Origin: Candidatus Poribacteria bacterium
GTDB lineage: Bacteria > Poribacteria > WGA-4E > GCA-2687025
Direction of reading: 5' to 3'
Length of the DNA stretch: 48,711 bases
Assembly: GCA_018644665.1 (NCBI GenBank)
Contig: JABGQA010000128.1
Coordinates: forward strand, 1 to 48,711
A program made the position numbers and the translations under genes. This document shows, piece by piece, positions 1-8,201 of this stretch (the stretch's first letter is position 1; every line of letters begins with the position of its first letter). Under the pieces are notes generated by a model, which saw only the letters and a list, made by a program, of their open reading frames with translations, was not told where the DNA came from and searched no databases.

Positions 1-8
1 GGACCCGT

Positions 9-34
9 GTCTGGCACACTCTGAAATGCCAGAC
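9..34. repeat. Inverted repeat at window start
   Basis: A perfect 8-bp inverted repeat, GTCTGGCA at 9-16 and TGCCAGAC at 27-34, is separated by a 10-nt loop. It could be the end of a terminator for a gene left of the window or a regulatory dyad for the isochorismatase-like gene about 195 nt downstream. No T tract follows, so a classical intrinsic terminator is not shown. The rest of 1-229 holds nothing else I can name. Confidence 0.35.
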
Positions 35-229
35 CGGTGGTTGAGATAGGCTCTAAGGCGCCAGGTCGGTCGCTGCCGAGTGGGCCGGCCGGGCGCTGGG
101 CACACGCCCGGATCTCTTGCGGCGCGACACGCGATGCGTCATATTCGCCCGACGCGCGGCAGTCGGGCGCGCGCCCAGGTCAGTCGGCACACCCATCTTC
201 ACGCCTCCTCACGCCGCAAGGAATTCGCG

Positions 230-1009
230 ATGAGCGCATCTGAACCTAGACAGCCGACGCTTCGACCCCTGCAGGAAGGCGCCCTGTCGCTGCCGCTACG
301 CAGTCGTGTGCAGGCCTTCAAGGGCGTCGAACAGTGGCAAGAGATCACCGTCGAGGAGAGCTTCCCGTACGCGGAGACCGCCTTGCTCCTCTGCGACGTA
401 TGGGACGACCACCCGTGCGAGGGCGCCGTCGTACGGCTCGAGAAGATGCTGCCTCGGATGAACGAAGTGGTGGGGGTGCTTCGCGCGCGCGGTGTGCTAA
501 TCGTCCACGCGCCGTCGGATACCATGGACGTCTACGCGGATACGCCTCACCGCCTACGCGCTCAGGCTGCGCCCGCCACTGACATGCCGGAGCCTCACGA
601 CATCCCGGAGCCGCCGCTCCCGGTGGACTCGTCCGACGGTGGGTGTGACACGGGCAAATCTCGCCCCGAGCATCGCTGGTCGAGCCAGCATCCCGCGATC
701 GAGATCGCAGGTCATGACGCCGTCTCCGACAAGGGTGATGAGGTCTACCGGCTGTTCCACCAGCTCGGCATCCGCAACATGCTTATCATGGGCGTGCACA
801 CGAACATGTGCGTGCTCGCGCGCACGTTCGCGATACGCCAGATGTCGCGTTGGGGAATCCGTGTCGCGCTTGTGCGAGACCTGACGGACGCGATGTACAA
901 CCCGGCGATGAGCCCCTACGTGAGCCACGAAGAGGGCACGGAGTTGGTGGTCCAGCACATCGAGAAGTACTGGTGCCCCACCGTCCTGAGCGCGGCCCTG
1001 CTTGGTTAG
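230..1009 (+). CDS. Isochorismatase-like cysteine hydrolase
   Basis: A 259-aa cytosolic alpha/beta hydrolase of the isochorismatase superfamily (isochorismatases, nicotinamidases, N-carbamoyl hydrolases). The first strand ends in LLLCDVWDDH, giving the catalytic Asp at about residue 56. The nucleophile loop is MGVHTNMCVLART with Cys at about 194, followed by the usual helix. The middle (about 105-155) is longer and more Pro/Asp-rich than in compact family members and probably forms a substrate lid. ATG 230 was chosen over the upstream in-frame ATG at 80 because AAGGA sits 7 nt before it and the family fold begins shortly after. There is no signal peptide. It lies 51 nt before radA and may share its transcript. 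The substrate cannot be told from sequence; assignment to the superfamily is firm. Confidence 0.88.
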   Translation: MSASEPRQPTLRPLQEGALSLPLRSRVQAFKGVEQWQEITVEESFPYAETALLLCDVWDDHPCEGAVVRLEKMLPRMNEVVGVLRARGVLIVHAPSDTMDVYADTPHRLRAQAAPATDMPEPHDIPEPPLPVDSSDGGCDTGKSRPEHRWSSQHPAIEIAGHDAVSDKGDEVYRLFHQLGIRNMLIMGVHTNMCVLARTFAIRQMSRWGIRVALVRDLTDAMYNPAMSPYVSHEEGTELVVQHIEKYWCPTVLSAALLG

Positions 1010-1060
1010 TAGGCGCGCGCAGGCGACGCCGACGCACCGCGCCACGAGAGGCCGTCCGCG

Positions 1061-2425
1061 ATGAAGACCCGTACGCGCTACGTGTGCAATCAGTGCGGCG
1101 CTGCGTCCCACAGGTGGCTGGGGCGATGCCACGAGTGCGAGGCGTGGAACTCGTACGAAGAAGAACTCGTCCCGCCGAAAGGCTCGCGCGGCGCGACGCC
1201 CGACGTCGCCATGGTGGGCGACTCGAAGCCGATGGCCCTACGCGACATCTCGGCCGATCCCGTACGGCGCTCCTCGACGGGGATCGGTGAGTTCGACCGC
1301 GTGCTAGGCGGCGGCATGGTGCCTGGGTCGGTCGTGCTCATCGGCGGGGAACCGGGCATAGGCAAGTCGACGCTGCTGTTGCAGGTGATGGCCCGTCTGG
1401 CGAGCGATGGTCAGAAGGCGCTCTACGTTTCGGGCGAGGAGTCGATGCAGCAGATGCGGCTCCGCGCGTCTCGCCTCGGGATCGACGCCGAGGGTCTCTA
1501 TCTGCTGGCGGAGACGCGCGTCGAGGTGATCCTTCGTCATGCGGAGGAGATGAACCCGTGCGCGCTCGTCGTGGACTCCATCCAGACGGCGACCGTGGAA
1601 GCGCTCGAGAGCGCGCCTGGGAACGTGACGCAGATCCGTGAGAGCGCCGCGGCGCTCATCCGCTACGCGAAGTCGACGGGCGTCCCGGTGTTCATCGTCG
1701 GTCACGTGACGAAGGAGGGCGCGATCGCCGGGCCGAAGATGCTCGAGCACATGGTCGACACGGTCGCGTACTTCGAGGGCGACCAGCACCACTCGTACCG
1801 CATCGTGCGCGCGGCGAAGAACCGCTTCGGCTCGACGAACGAGCTCGGCGTCTTCGAGATGTCGGATCAGGGACTCACGCCGGTCGAGAACCCGTCGGAG
1901 CTGTTCCTGAGCGAGCGGCACGCGGGCGCGTCGGGGTCGGTCGTGGTATGCACGATGGAGGGGTCGCGGCCTCTGCTCCTGGAGCTTCAGGCTCTCGTTG
2001 CGCCCACGCGATTCGGCACACCGATGCGTGTCACGACGGGACTCGACAGGAACCGGGTGTCTCTGCTTATCGCGGTGCTGGAAAAGCGTGGGGGCATGTC
2101 CGCGCAGAACGCCGACGTGTTCGTGAATGTGACAGGCGGCGTGCAGATCGACGAGCCCGCGGCGGATCTCGGCGCCGTTGTCGCGATGGCGTCCAACCTA
2201 CGGGACGCGCCGGTGGACGGCCAGACGGTGTTCATCGGCGAGGTCGGACTCGCGGGCGAGGTGCGTGGTGTGAGTCGCCTGACGCAGCGGCTCGCCGAGG
2301 CCGAGAAACTCGGTTTCACGCGCGCGCTCGTGTCGAAGCGCCAGACGGAGGCCGTCGTTGGGTCGGGGGGCCTTTCACTAGTGGGTGTCGGTACGGTGCA
2401 GGAGGCGCTATACGCGGCGTTCTGA
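1061..2425 (+). CDS. radA: DNA repair protein RadA (Sms)
   Basis: RadA is a hexameric RecA-like ATPase that helps process recombination intermediates and branch migration. The 454-aa length is typical. In order it has an N-terminal C4 zinc finger (Cys 9, 12, 23, 26), a Walker A motif GGEPGIGKST at about 95-104, the RadA-specific KNRFG motif at about 252-256, and a C-terminal Lon-protease-like domain (from about 290) containing VNVTGGVQIDEPAADLG. All hallmark elements are intact. The ATG at 1061 is preceded by GAGAGG at 1046-1051. It is a housekeeping gene with no special link to its neighbours. Confidence 0.97.
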   Translation: MKTRTRYVCNQCGAASHRWLGRCHECEAWNSYEEELVPPKGSRGATPDVAMVGDSKPMALRDISADPVRRSSTGIGEFDRVLGGGMVPGSVVLIGGEPGIGKSTLLLQVMARLASDGQKALYVSGEESMQQMRLRASRLGIDAEGLYLLAETRVEVILRHAEEMNPCALVVDSIQTATVEALESAPGNVTQIRESAAALIRYAKSTGVPVFIVGHVTKEGAIAGPKMLEHMVDTVAYFEGDQHHSYRIVRAAKNRFGSTNELGVFEMSDQGLTPVENPSELFLSERHAGASGSVVVCTMEGSRPLLLELQALVAPTRFGTPMRVTTGLDRNRVSLLIAVLEKRGGMSAQNADVFVNVTGGVQIDEPAADLGAVVAMASNLRDAPVDGQTVFIGEVGLAGEVRGVSRLTQRLAEAEKLGFTRALVSKRQTEAVVGSGGLSLVGVGTVQEALYAAF

Positions 2426-2607
2426 ACCCCGAGGGAGCCCGTCGGATTGCTTCGCCAGCCTGGGGCGCGTCCTTCCGGTTCGACGTGGGGCGTAGGCCGC
2501 GCCCTTCGGACCGAGGCCACGGACGTCATCACTTGCGCGCGCACTGGCGTCTATCCAGCTGCGCGTCACCGGGCCACTGAGCAGCAATTGGCAGAGAGGT
2601 GCCCGCC

Positions 2608-3606
2608 ATGCGCCCGATCCTCTTGCTTGCAGCCATGTGTCTGGGTATCGCCGGATGCGGCGACGCCGTATCAGTGTTGACCGACGACCCCGCGGCGAAC
2701 TCCGCGTGGTCTGGCGGCGATGCCACCGTCTTCGACGCGTCTGAGCAGGCGTACTCGCGGCCAGTTCCGAACCTGGCGCCGGAACGACTCGCGCTCCATC
2801 TTGTGGGCGCGAAGCATTTCAGCGCCATCTTCGTAGGCGGCGAGGCCGAGACAAACGGTGGCTTGGGGCCGGTATTCAACGCGGCGTCGTGCGTTTCCTG
2901 CCATCCCCCGGGAGGCAGGCCCGCCGCGCCGATGGTGGGCGGCGACATGGGGTCGATGCTGGTCCGCCTCAGCCTTCCGGCAGCGGCCAGCCAGGCGACC
3001 GGCGCTCCGACGCCAGTCCCTGGGTTCGGCGGGCAGTTGAGCGACCAAGCTGTGCCGGGTGTCGAACCGGAGGCGAGCTTCCTGATCGAGTATCTCGACA
3101 CCATCGTCAATCTCGCCGACGGGACGACATACCAACTCCGTGAGCCGGAATCCACTATCGAGGGCTACCGTCCGCTGCCCCTGATCACGGAGTCCTCCGC
3201 GCGCATGCCGCGGCCGGTCTACGGACTCGGCCTGCTCGAAGCCGTACCCAACGAGGTCCTGCTCCTGCGCGAGGACGAACTCGACAGGAACGGCGACCGC
3301 ATCTCCGGTCGGCCGAACTACGTGGTCGACATCGAGACCGGCGAAACTGTCATCGGCCGCTTCGGTTGGAAGGCCAACCAACCGAATCTACGGCAACAGG
3401 CCGCCGGCGCGTACCACGACGACATGGGCATCACGCCGTCGTTGTTCCCGTTCGAGAGCGTGCGGGGGCAGATTCAGGACGACGGCAACTCGGACGATCC
3501 TGGGGTACCGGACGCGATTCTCGACGCGGTGACATTCCCACGAAGACGATCGCCATGCCGGCCCGGCGAGACGTCGACGACCCACAGGTGCAACGGGGAG
3601 AGATGA
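2608..3606 (+). pseudogene. DUF1111 di-heme lipoprotein, N-terminal part (frameshifted)
   Basis: N-terminal three quarters of a DUF1111-family c-type di-heme oxidoreductase-like protein (families often annotated as putative thiol oxidoreductase or di-heme peroxidase). It starts with a lipoprotein signal, ATG 2608 with GAGAGG upstream and lipobox GIAGC, so it should be lipid-anchored in the periplasm. The first heme site is CVSCH at residues 95-99. Homology runs to about 3537 (ILDAVTF); after that this frame gives non-homologous residues until a stop at 3606. The rest of the protein, with the second CxxCH, continues in another frame from 3540. One missing base near 3537-3540 explains this; the intact protein would be about 458 aa from this start. 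A sequencing error and a real mutation look the same here. Confidence 0.85.
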
Positions 3607-3983
3607 TCTTCGAAGCGGCCGGATGCGTGCGATGCCACGCTCCGACGCTCGTGACGAGCGACTACCCGGACGTCCCTGAACTCGCCAACCAGACGATCCA
3701 CCCGTACACGGACATGCTCCTACACGACCTCGGCCAACGCCTGACCGACGGCCGTTCCGACTTCCTGGGGTACGGCGCAGAATGGCAGACGCCGCCGCTG
3801 TGGGGCATCGGGCTGAGTACGACGGTGAACGGACACGGCAACTTCCTGCACGATGGGCGCGCGCGCAGCATCATGGAGGCGATCCTGTGGCACGATGCGG
3901 AAGCGCAGCGGCCACGAGAGTACGTCCAGGCTCTGGGCGCGGCCGACCGTGACGCGCCGCTCGCGTTCCGTCACTCCCTGTAG
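3540..3983 (+). pseudogene. DUF1111 di-heme protein, C-terminal part
   Basis: Continuation of the DUF1111 protein in a different reading frame. It begins around TKTIAMPARRDVDDPQV, which in the family directly follows the strand that ends the upstream piece, and it carries the second heme motif CVRCH plus the conserved closing block WGIGLSTTVNGHGNFLHDGRA. There is no ribosome-binding site or plausible start at the junction, so it is unlikely to be an independent gene. Restoring one base near 3537-3540 fuses it with the upstream piece. If the lesion is real, the product lacks its second heme and is probably non-functional. Confidence 0.85.
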
Positions 3984-4160
3984 CCACACCCGCCCTCAGG
4001 GCCGACCGCGCGTAAGAAGCGTTCGGGTTGCTCTGCGCTCGCCGGACACGGGCCTCGGCCGCCATCTGCCGCCGTTCGGCACGCCGACTTCGGGCGGATT
4101 GGCGTGGGCTGGAGGGGCGCGCAAACGGGGCCATGGCCACTCGCGCGCGGAGGGATCAGG

Positions 4161-5561
4161 CTACTTCAGGACTACGAGGCGGCGAACGTCACGCCGGTCA
4201 CCGGCGATGAGTTCGTAGAGATAGACGCCTCCGGCGACGGTCTCGCCGGTCGCGTTCCGTCCATCCCAATACGCTGATGCGTCGCGTGACACGTGGTAGC
4301 CGGCCTCCCGTGCCCCGAGGTCGATTCGTCGCACGAGTTCGCCGGCGAGCCCGTACACGCGCACGGAAACGTCCGCGGCCGCGTCAAGCTCAAATGGGAT
4401 CCACGTCTCGGGGTTGAACGGGTTGGGGTAGTTCTGCAGCAGCCGCGCGCCCGTGGGTCGCGTCGAGAAGTTGGCCGCCAGGGATGCCAGGCGAGTGTCT
4501 TCAACGGTCAGACGCCTTTCTGCCCGCGAACCAAGGACGTAACCGTCCGCCGACACAAACTCGAACCGCACGAGGTCGCCGTCCGCGACGACGGGGCGGC
4601 GGTTCGGATCGACGAAGGACGCGACGAACCGTCCGTCGGGAGTAAGGACCGCGGGAATGGACTTACCTGTGTCCACATTGCGGACGCGCATTGTGGCCCC
4701 GGCCGGCAGCAGATCCATATCCGGCACATCGCCCGCGACCGCGAACGCCCAAGCGCCCGGGTCTGCTGAGGGCGCCGTAAGCGTTTCACCGACGCTGACG
4801 CCGTGCGGCGTTCCCAGCATGGTGAAGTCGATGGGGTCGAGGAAGTTGACGACGTATCCGTGTCCTGGCTGGACCTCGAAGTCGTCCCCGAAGCGGATGT
4901 GTCCGTCCCGGCCCACGGCCGTCTGGAAAACGCCGCCCTGCAAGCTGATAACAACGGTGCTGCCCAGACGGATCAAATGGCTGGCGCGCATCACGCTGTC
5001 GGTGGTGATCAGGCGCACGGCGTCGTCGGACGTGGAGAGACCGTAAGGCGCGAGCGCCGCGGAGAAAAGGCTGAGACCCGCCGGCACGCTGTAGGCGAAC
5101 TCATGCAGTTCTGCGCCGATCAGGAATGTCGCTGAGGCGGAGACGGCGGGCACGAGTATCTCACCCCCATCATCGACGAGAGCGACGTACACAGTGTGCA
5201 CACCGGCCGACAGGCCGGTCAGAGTGGCCGACGCGCCCGACGCGACTTCTGTCCCGCCGCCGAGGCCGCTACCGTCGAAGCCTGAGTCGACGCGGTACTG
5301 CCACGCGCCCGTGTGTCCGACGACTTCGACCAGGAGTGTGACGTCCGACGTGCCGACTGCGAACGTCTCCGCGAACGCTGGTGACAGGATCGTCACCGTC
5401 GAGTCCGCCGTATCCTGAGCGGCCGCTTGGCCAACGCCCAGGGCGAACCCCACAATGCTCAGCAGCGCGACGGCCGCCGTGACCAAACCATGTCCCATGG
5501 ACGCCGCCGGACGGGCGCGCAACCACGCTCGCCGTCCCACGGTCCTGCCACACGAGTCCAT
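4161..5561 (-). CDS. Secreted protein with Por/FlgD-like C-terminal domain
   Basis: A 466-aa exported protein. It begins with a long charged n-region, then a hydrophobic stretch ending in AAAQ at about residue 49, a probable Sec signal. Next comes an Ig-like or fibronectin-like section (about 54-150), then beta-rich sequence without a recognised family. The last 95 residues start with LLQNYPNPFNPETWIPFEL and end in YLYELIAGDRRDVRRLVVLK. This is the FlgD-Ig/type-A sorting-like domain that is abundant in Poribacteria and in type IX secretion substrates. ATG 5561 was chosen because GGAGAG stands just upstream; the internal Met 22 lacks a Shine-Dalgarno sequence. It is transcribed divergently from the lipoprotein gene. 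No enzymatic motif is visible; a cell-surface or adhesive role is inference. Confidence 0.8.
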   Translation of the reverse strand: MDSCGRTVGRRAWLRARPAASMGHGLVTAAVALLSIVGFALGVGQAAAQDTADSTVTILSPAFAETFAVGTSDVTLLVEVVGHTGAWQYRVDSGFDGSGLGGGTEVASGASATLTGLSAGVHTVYVALVDDGGEILVPAVSASATFLIGAELHEFAYSVPAGLSLFSAALAPYGLSTSDDAVRLITTDSVMRASHLIRLGSTVVISLQGGVFQTAVGRDGHIRFGDDFEVQPGHGYVVNFLDPIDFTMLGTPHGVSVGETLTAPSADPGAWAFAVAGDVPDMDLLPAGATMRVRNVDTGKSIPAVLTPDGRFVASFVDPNRRPVVADGDLVRFEFVSADGYVLGSRAERRLTVEDTRLASLAANFSTRPTGARLLQNYPNPFNPETWIPFELDAAADVSVRVYGLAGELVRRIDLGAREAGYHVSRDASAYWDGRNATGETVAGGVYLYELIAGDRRDVRRLVVLK

Positions 5562-5584
5562 CCGCGCTCTCCAATACGACTCAC

Positions 5585-5613
5585 TTGAGCAGACCGGTTC
5601 CGCGTACTATACT
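5585..5613 (+). promoter_or_regulatory. Putative sigma70 promoter
   Basis: TTGAGC (5585-5590) and TATACT (5608-5613) are separated by exactly 17 nt. It points toward the coiled-coil lipoprotein gene, leaving a leader of about 240 nt. The same TATACT box recurs at 11559-11564 and, on the other strand, at 5713-5718 and 17737-17742, which supports a real -10 preference in this high-GC genome. Confidence 0.35.
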
Positions 5614-5712
5614 CCAACGCCGATCCGCGCCGGAAGTTCAATCGCTACGCTCCGTCGCTACCCACGTCGCGCGCGCGCCGCCGACGCGAGGCGCCGAGCT
5701 TGGCGATGGGCT

Positions 5713-5721
5713 AGTATACCA
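5713..5721 (-). promoter_or_regulatory. Putative extended -10 promoter
   Basis: On the minus strand the sequence reads TGGTATACT, an extended -10 element (TGn followed by TATACT). It points toward the sorting-domain gene whose start is at 5561, giving a leader of about 145 nt. No good -35 is needed or seen. The interval 5562-5856 otherwise holds no gene. Confidence 0.3.
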
Positions 5722-5856
5722 CGGCGGGGAGTCGCAGGCGACAAGCCGACCATGCCGGGTGGATGGCGGCGAGGCCGTATGGAGTTACGGCGTCGCGAGC
5801 GGTGGAATCAACGCGGAGAGGACCACGCTTTGGTTAAGTGGAGAGGGCGCGCGCGA

Positions 5857-6801
5857 ATGTACCGTTCTGTTCTAGCAGCGTACGCGGTGGCGTTTGTTCT
5901 GGCGCTCGCGGTCGGGTGCAGCGCTCCGCAGCCGACACCGCTTATCGAGGAGCCGGGGGCCGCGGCGGGCGACATGACCATGGACGCGGCGGGGATGCTG
6001 GAGGCGGTGGAAGACACCGTCACGACGGGAGCCGAAGCGGCCCCGGCGATGGAGGCCGCCGAGCCGGAGCCCGATCCGGTCGCCGAGGCCATGGAGCGGT
6101 ACGACGCCCTTGAGGCCACCGTGGAACAGCTTCAGTCGGACGTCGACAACCTGAACGCAGGACAGACGGTCTTCCAAACGGAACTGCGCTCTCTCGAGGG
6201 CCGCGTAGAGGGCGTCGAGAGCAGCGTCGAGGGCATGGCCGAGCGTATCCTGTCCCGTTTCGACAACTTTGACGCTGAGATCGCCCGCATCCGCGAGACC
6301 GTTGAGGATATGCCCCCACCCATGCCGACGCCGCGCGTGGCTCCGGCCGTCGGGCAGACGACGCCCCCAGAACCGCAGGGACCAGCGCGCGATGTCGAGG
6401 CGGAGGTCGCGCTGCAGGTGGACGCATGGAGGCAGGCCTGGGAAGCCGGCGATGTCGACGCGTACGTCGCGGCATACCAGCAGTACGCGTCCGTCACCCG
6501 CTACGGGCTCGTCGAGGGCACTGTCGGCCGTAAGCGGACGCTGAATGTCGAAGGCCTGCGCACGCGCATGGAGCGCCTGGGACGCCAGTACGCCCGCATG
6601 GAGGTCCTCGTGCGCGGCTTCCGCGTCGTCGAGGAGGAGGGCCGCATGGTCGCGACCTTCCAGCAAGACTTCAGCGCTTGGGCCGCGGCGGGAGACCTGC
6701 CCCCGGCGTACACGGACCGAGGTATAAAGACGCTCGCCTTCGTTGAGCAGGACGGCGGCTGGCTCATCATCAAAGAGGACTGGGTGCCCGTCCAGCCATA
6801 G
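5857..6801 (+). CDS. Coiled-coil lipoprotein with C-terminal NTF2-like (Cds6-C-like) domain
   Basis: A 314-aa predicted lipoprotein. ATG 5857 has GGAGAGG upstream, and the signal ends in lipobox LAVGC with Cys 21. An acidic Ala/Glu-rich linker leads to a coiled coil (about 80-150; heptads around VEQLQSDVDNLNAGQ and RSLEGRVEGVESSVEG), then a Pro-rich hinge. The C-terminal domain (about 190-314) has VDAWRQAWEAGDVDAYVAAY, a VATFQQDFSA strand and ends LIIKEDWVPVQ. This matches the NTF2-like fold found at the C-terminus of Cds6-type and some L,D-transpeptidase proteins, a presumed binding domain without known catalysis. The pentapeptide-repeat protein at 8202-10925 ends with a clearly related copy. 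Only 6 nt separate it from the pseudouridine synthase gene. A periplasmic envelope role is inference. Confidence 0.8.
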   Translation: MYRSVLAAYAVAFVLALAVGCSAPQPTPLIEEPGAAAGDMTMDAAGMLEAVEDTVTTGAEAAPAMEAAEPEPDPVAEAMERYDALEATVEQLQSDVDNLNAGQTVFQTELRSLEGRVEGVESSVEGMAERILSRFDNFDAEIARIRETVEDMPPPMPTPRVAPAVGQTTPPEPQGPARDVEAEVALQVDAWRQAWEAGDVDAYVAAYQQYASVTRYGLVEGTVGRKRTLNVEGLRTRMERLGRQYARMEVLVRGFRVVEEEGRMVATFQQDFSAWAAAGDLPPAYTDRGIKTLAFVEQDGGWLIIKEDWVPVQP

Positions 6802-6807
6802 GCGCAG

Positions 6808-7809
6808 ATGACATCCCACGTTGACCGGCCGGTGACGCTCGACTTCGTCGTATCGACCGAGGACGAGGGCCACCGGCTGGACATCGTCCTCGCCGCCCGC
6901 CTACCTGAACGCACACGTTCCCAGATCCAGCAGCACATCCGCGACGGGTGCGTCCGCGTCAACGGGCGCGCCAGACGGCCCGGGTGGCGACTGACCGCCG
7001 GCACACGAGTCGTGGCGTCGATAGCGCCCGTCGCAACGCGCGCGGTGGAAGCCGAGGCCGTCGACCTCGACGTCCTTCACAGCGATGCGGACGTGATCGT
7101 GCTGCGCAAGCCGGAGGGGCTCATCGTCCACCCTACCAATTCGCGCACCTCGGGGACGCTGGTAAACGCACTGCTGCACCACTACCCCGACGTCGTAGGA
7201 GTCGGGTCGGACCCCGAGCGCCCGGGCATCGTGCACCGGCTGGACCGGGACACGACCGGCCTCATGATGGTCGCGCGGACCCAGGCGGCGTACGACGCGC
7301 TTCAGAATCAACTGCGTGACCGGACGGCCACGCGCGTCTATGCGGCGCTGGTGTGCGGGTCGCCCCCGGACGAGGGGCGTGTGAGCGCGCCCATTGGGCG
7401 GTCCACGCGGGACCGCACACGGTACACAGTTGACGGCGATCGACCGAGAGACGCCGCGACTCGTTTCGAGGTCGTGGAGCGCTTCGGGGACACACTCGCC
7501 CTGCTCGATGTAGCACTCGAGACGGGCCGCACGCACCAGATCCGCGTCCACCTCAGCCACATCGGGCACCCAGTGGCCGGTGACCCAGTGTATGGCGGGG
7601 GGGCGCGTCGCGCGCATCGTGAGGCCGCTCCGGCGCTCCGGCCGATCCTTGCGGCGGTGGGGCGGCAACTCCTCCACGCTCGCCGTTTGGCGTTCGTCCA
7701 TCCGCGCGCTGGGGTCCGCGTCGAGTACGACGACGCCCTGCCGGACGACATGCTCCGTGTAATCCAGGCGGTACGCCGGTCGCGCATCTCCAACGCGCGC
7801 GGCCGTTGA
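6808..7809 (+). CDS. RluA/RluD-family pseudouridine synthase
   Basis: A 333-aa RNA pseudouridine synthase that isomerises uridines in large-subunit rRNA or tRNA. An N-terminal S4 RNA-binding domain (about 15-80, with SQIQQHIRDGCVRVNG) precedes the catalytic domain. The signature is HRLDRDTTGLMMVA, with the catalytic Asp at residue 146, and the late motif TGRTHQIRVHLSHIGHPVAGD is intact. Length and S4 domain fit RluD best, but RluC-type or other specificities cannot be excluded, so no symbol is given. It starts 6 nt after the lipoprotein stop and is probably cotranscribed; a functional link is not evident. Confidence 0.93.
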   Translation: MTSHVDRPVTLDFVVSTEDEGHRLDIVLAARLPERTRSQIQQHIRDGCVRVNGRARRPGWRLTAGTRVVASIAPVATRAVEAEAVDLDVLHSDADVIVLRKPEGLIVHPTNSRTSGTLVNALLHHYPDVVGVGSDPERPGIVHRLDRDTTGLMMVARTQAAYDALQNQLRDRTATRVYAALVCGSPPDEGRVSAPIGRSTRDRTRYTVDGDRPRDAATRFEVVERFGDTLALLDVALETGRTHQIRVHLSHIGHPVAGDPVYGGGARRAHREAAPALRPILAAVGRQLLHARRLAFVHPRAGVRVEYDDALPDDMLRVIQAVRRSRISNARGR

Positions 7810-8201
7810 CGGCTAGACCCGCGTCGTCTACTCTTAGAAGTGTGATGGCCCTCGACGCGCGGGCCCGGCCACTGGGCAAACGCGACCGATCGAGGCCTCC
7901 AAGGGACCCCTGCGGGGGCGGCTGCTTGTGCGGCCGAGTAATGAAGACCGCATCGTTGAGGGCGTGAATGGGCGCCAGTTACGGCGAGGCAGCCCGGATG
8001 AGGGAACCGCTCGGGACGGCGTCCCGGCGTCATCCGGTCAACTTCGACCGACATCGGCATATGTCGACGAGCCGCCTGTCCGGCGCGCAAGGAAAGTAGC
8101 GCGCGGCAGGTGATTGGTGTGCCCATCTCGGCGTAAGTCGTCCGGCGACGGGCGGCGAACGCGACCCTCGGCGGATACGCGTCTCTAGGAAGACCGGCAC
8201 T
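7810..8201. other. Intergenic region with nested hairpin
   Basis: About 390 nt without a convincing gene. It contains a nested stem-loop: outer arms CCGGATGA (7994-8001) and TCATCCGG (8030-8037), inner arms CGGGAC (8012-8017) and GTCCCG (8021-8026) closing a GGC loop. A separate short dyad, CGACAT (8049-8054) and ATGTCG (8061-8066), lies closer to the next gene. AGGAAG just before 8202 is the ribosome-binding site. This may be a structured leader of the pentapeptide-repeat gene. Confidence 0.4.

Noticed and set aside
7870..7925. GEMM (cyclic di-GMP) riboswitch
   Set aside because: GGGCAAAC and GCCTCC occur in the right order, but the conserved tetraloop-receptor elements and ACGCAAA between them are missing.
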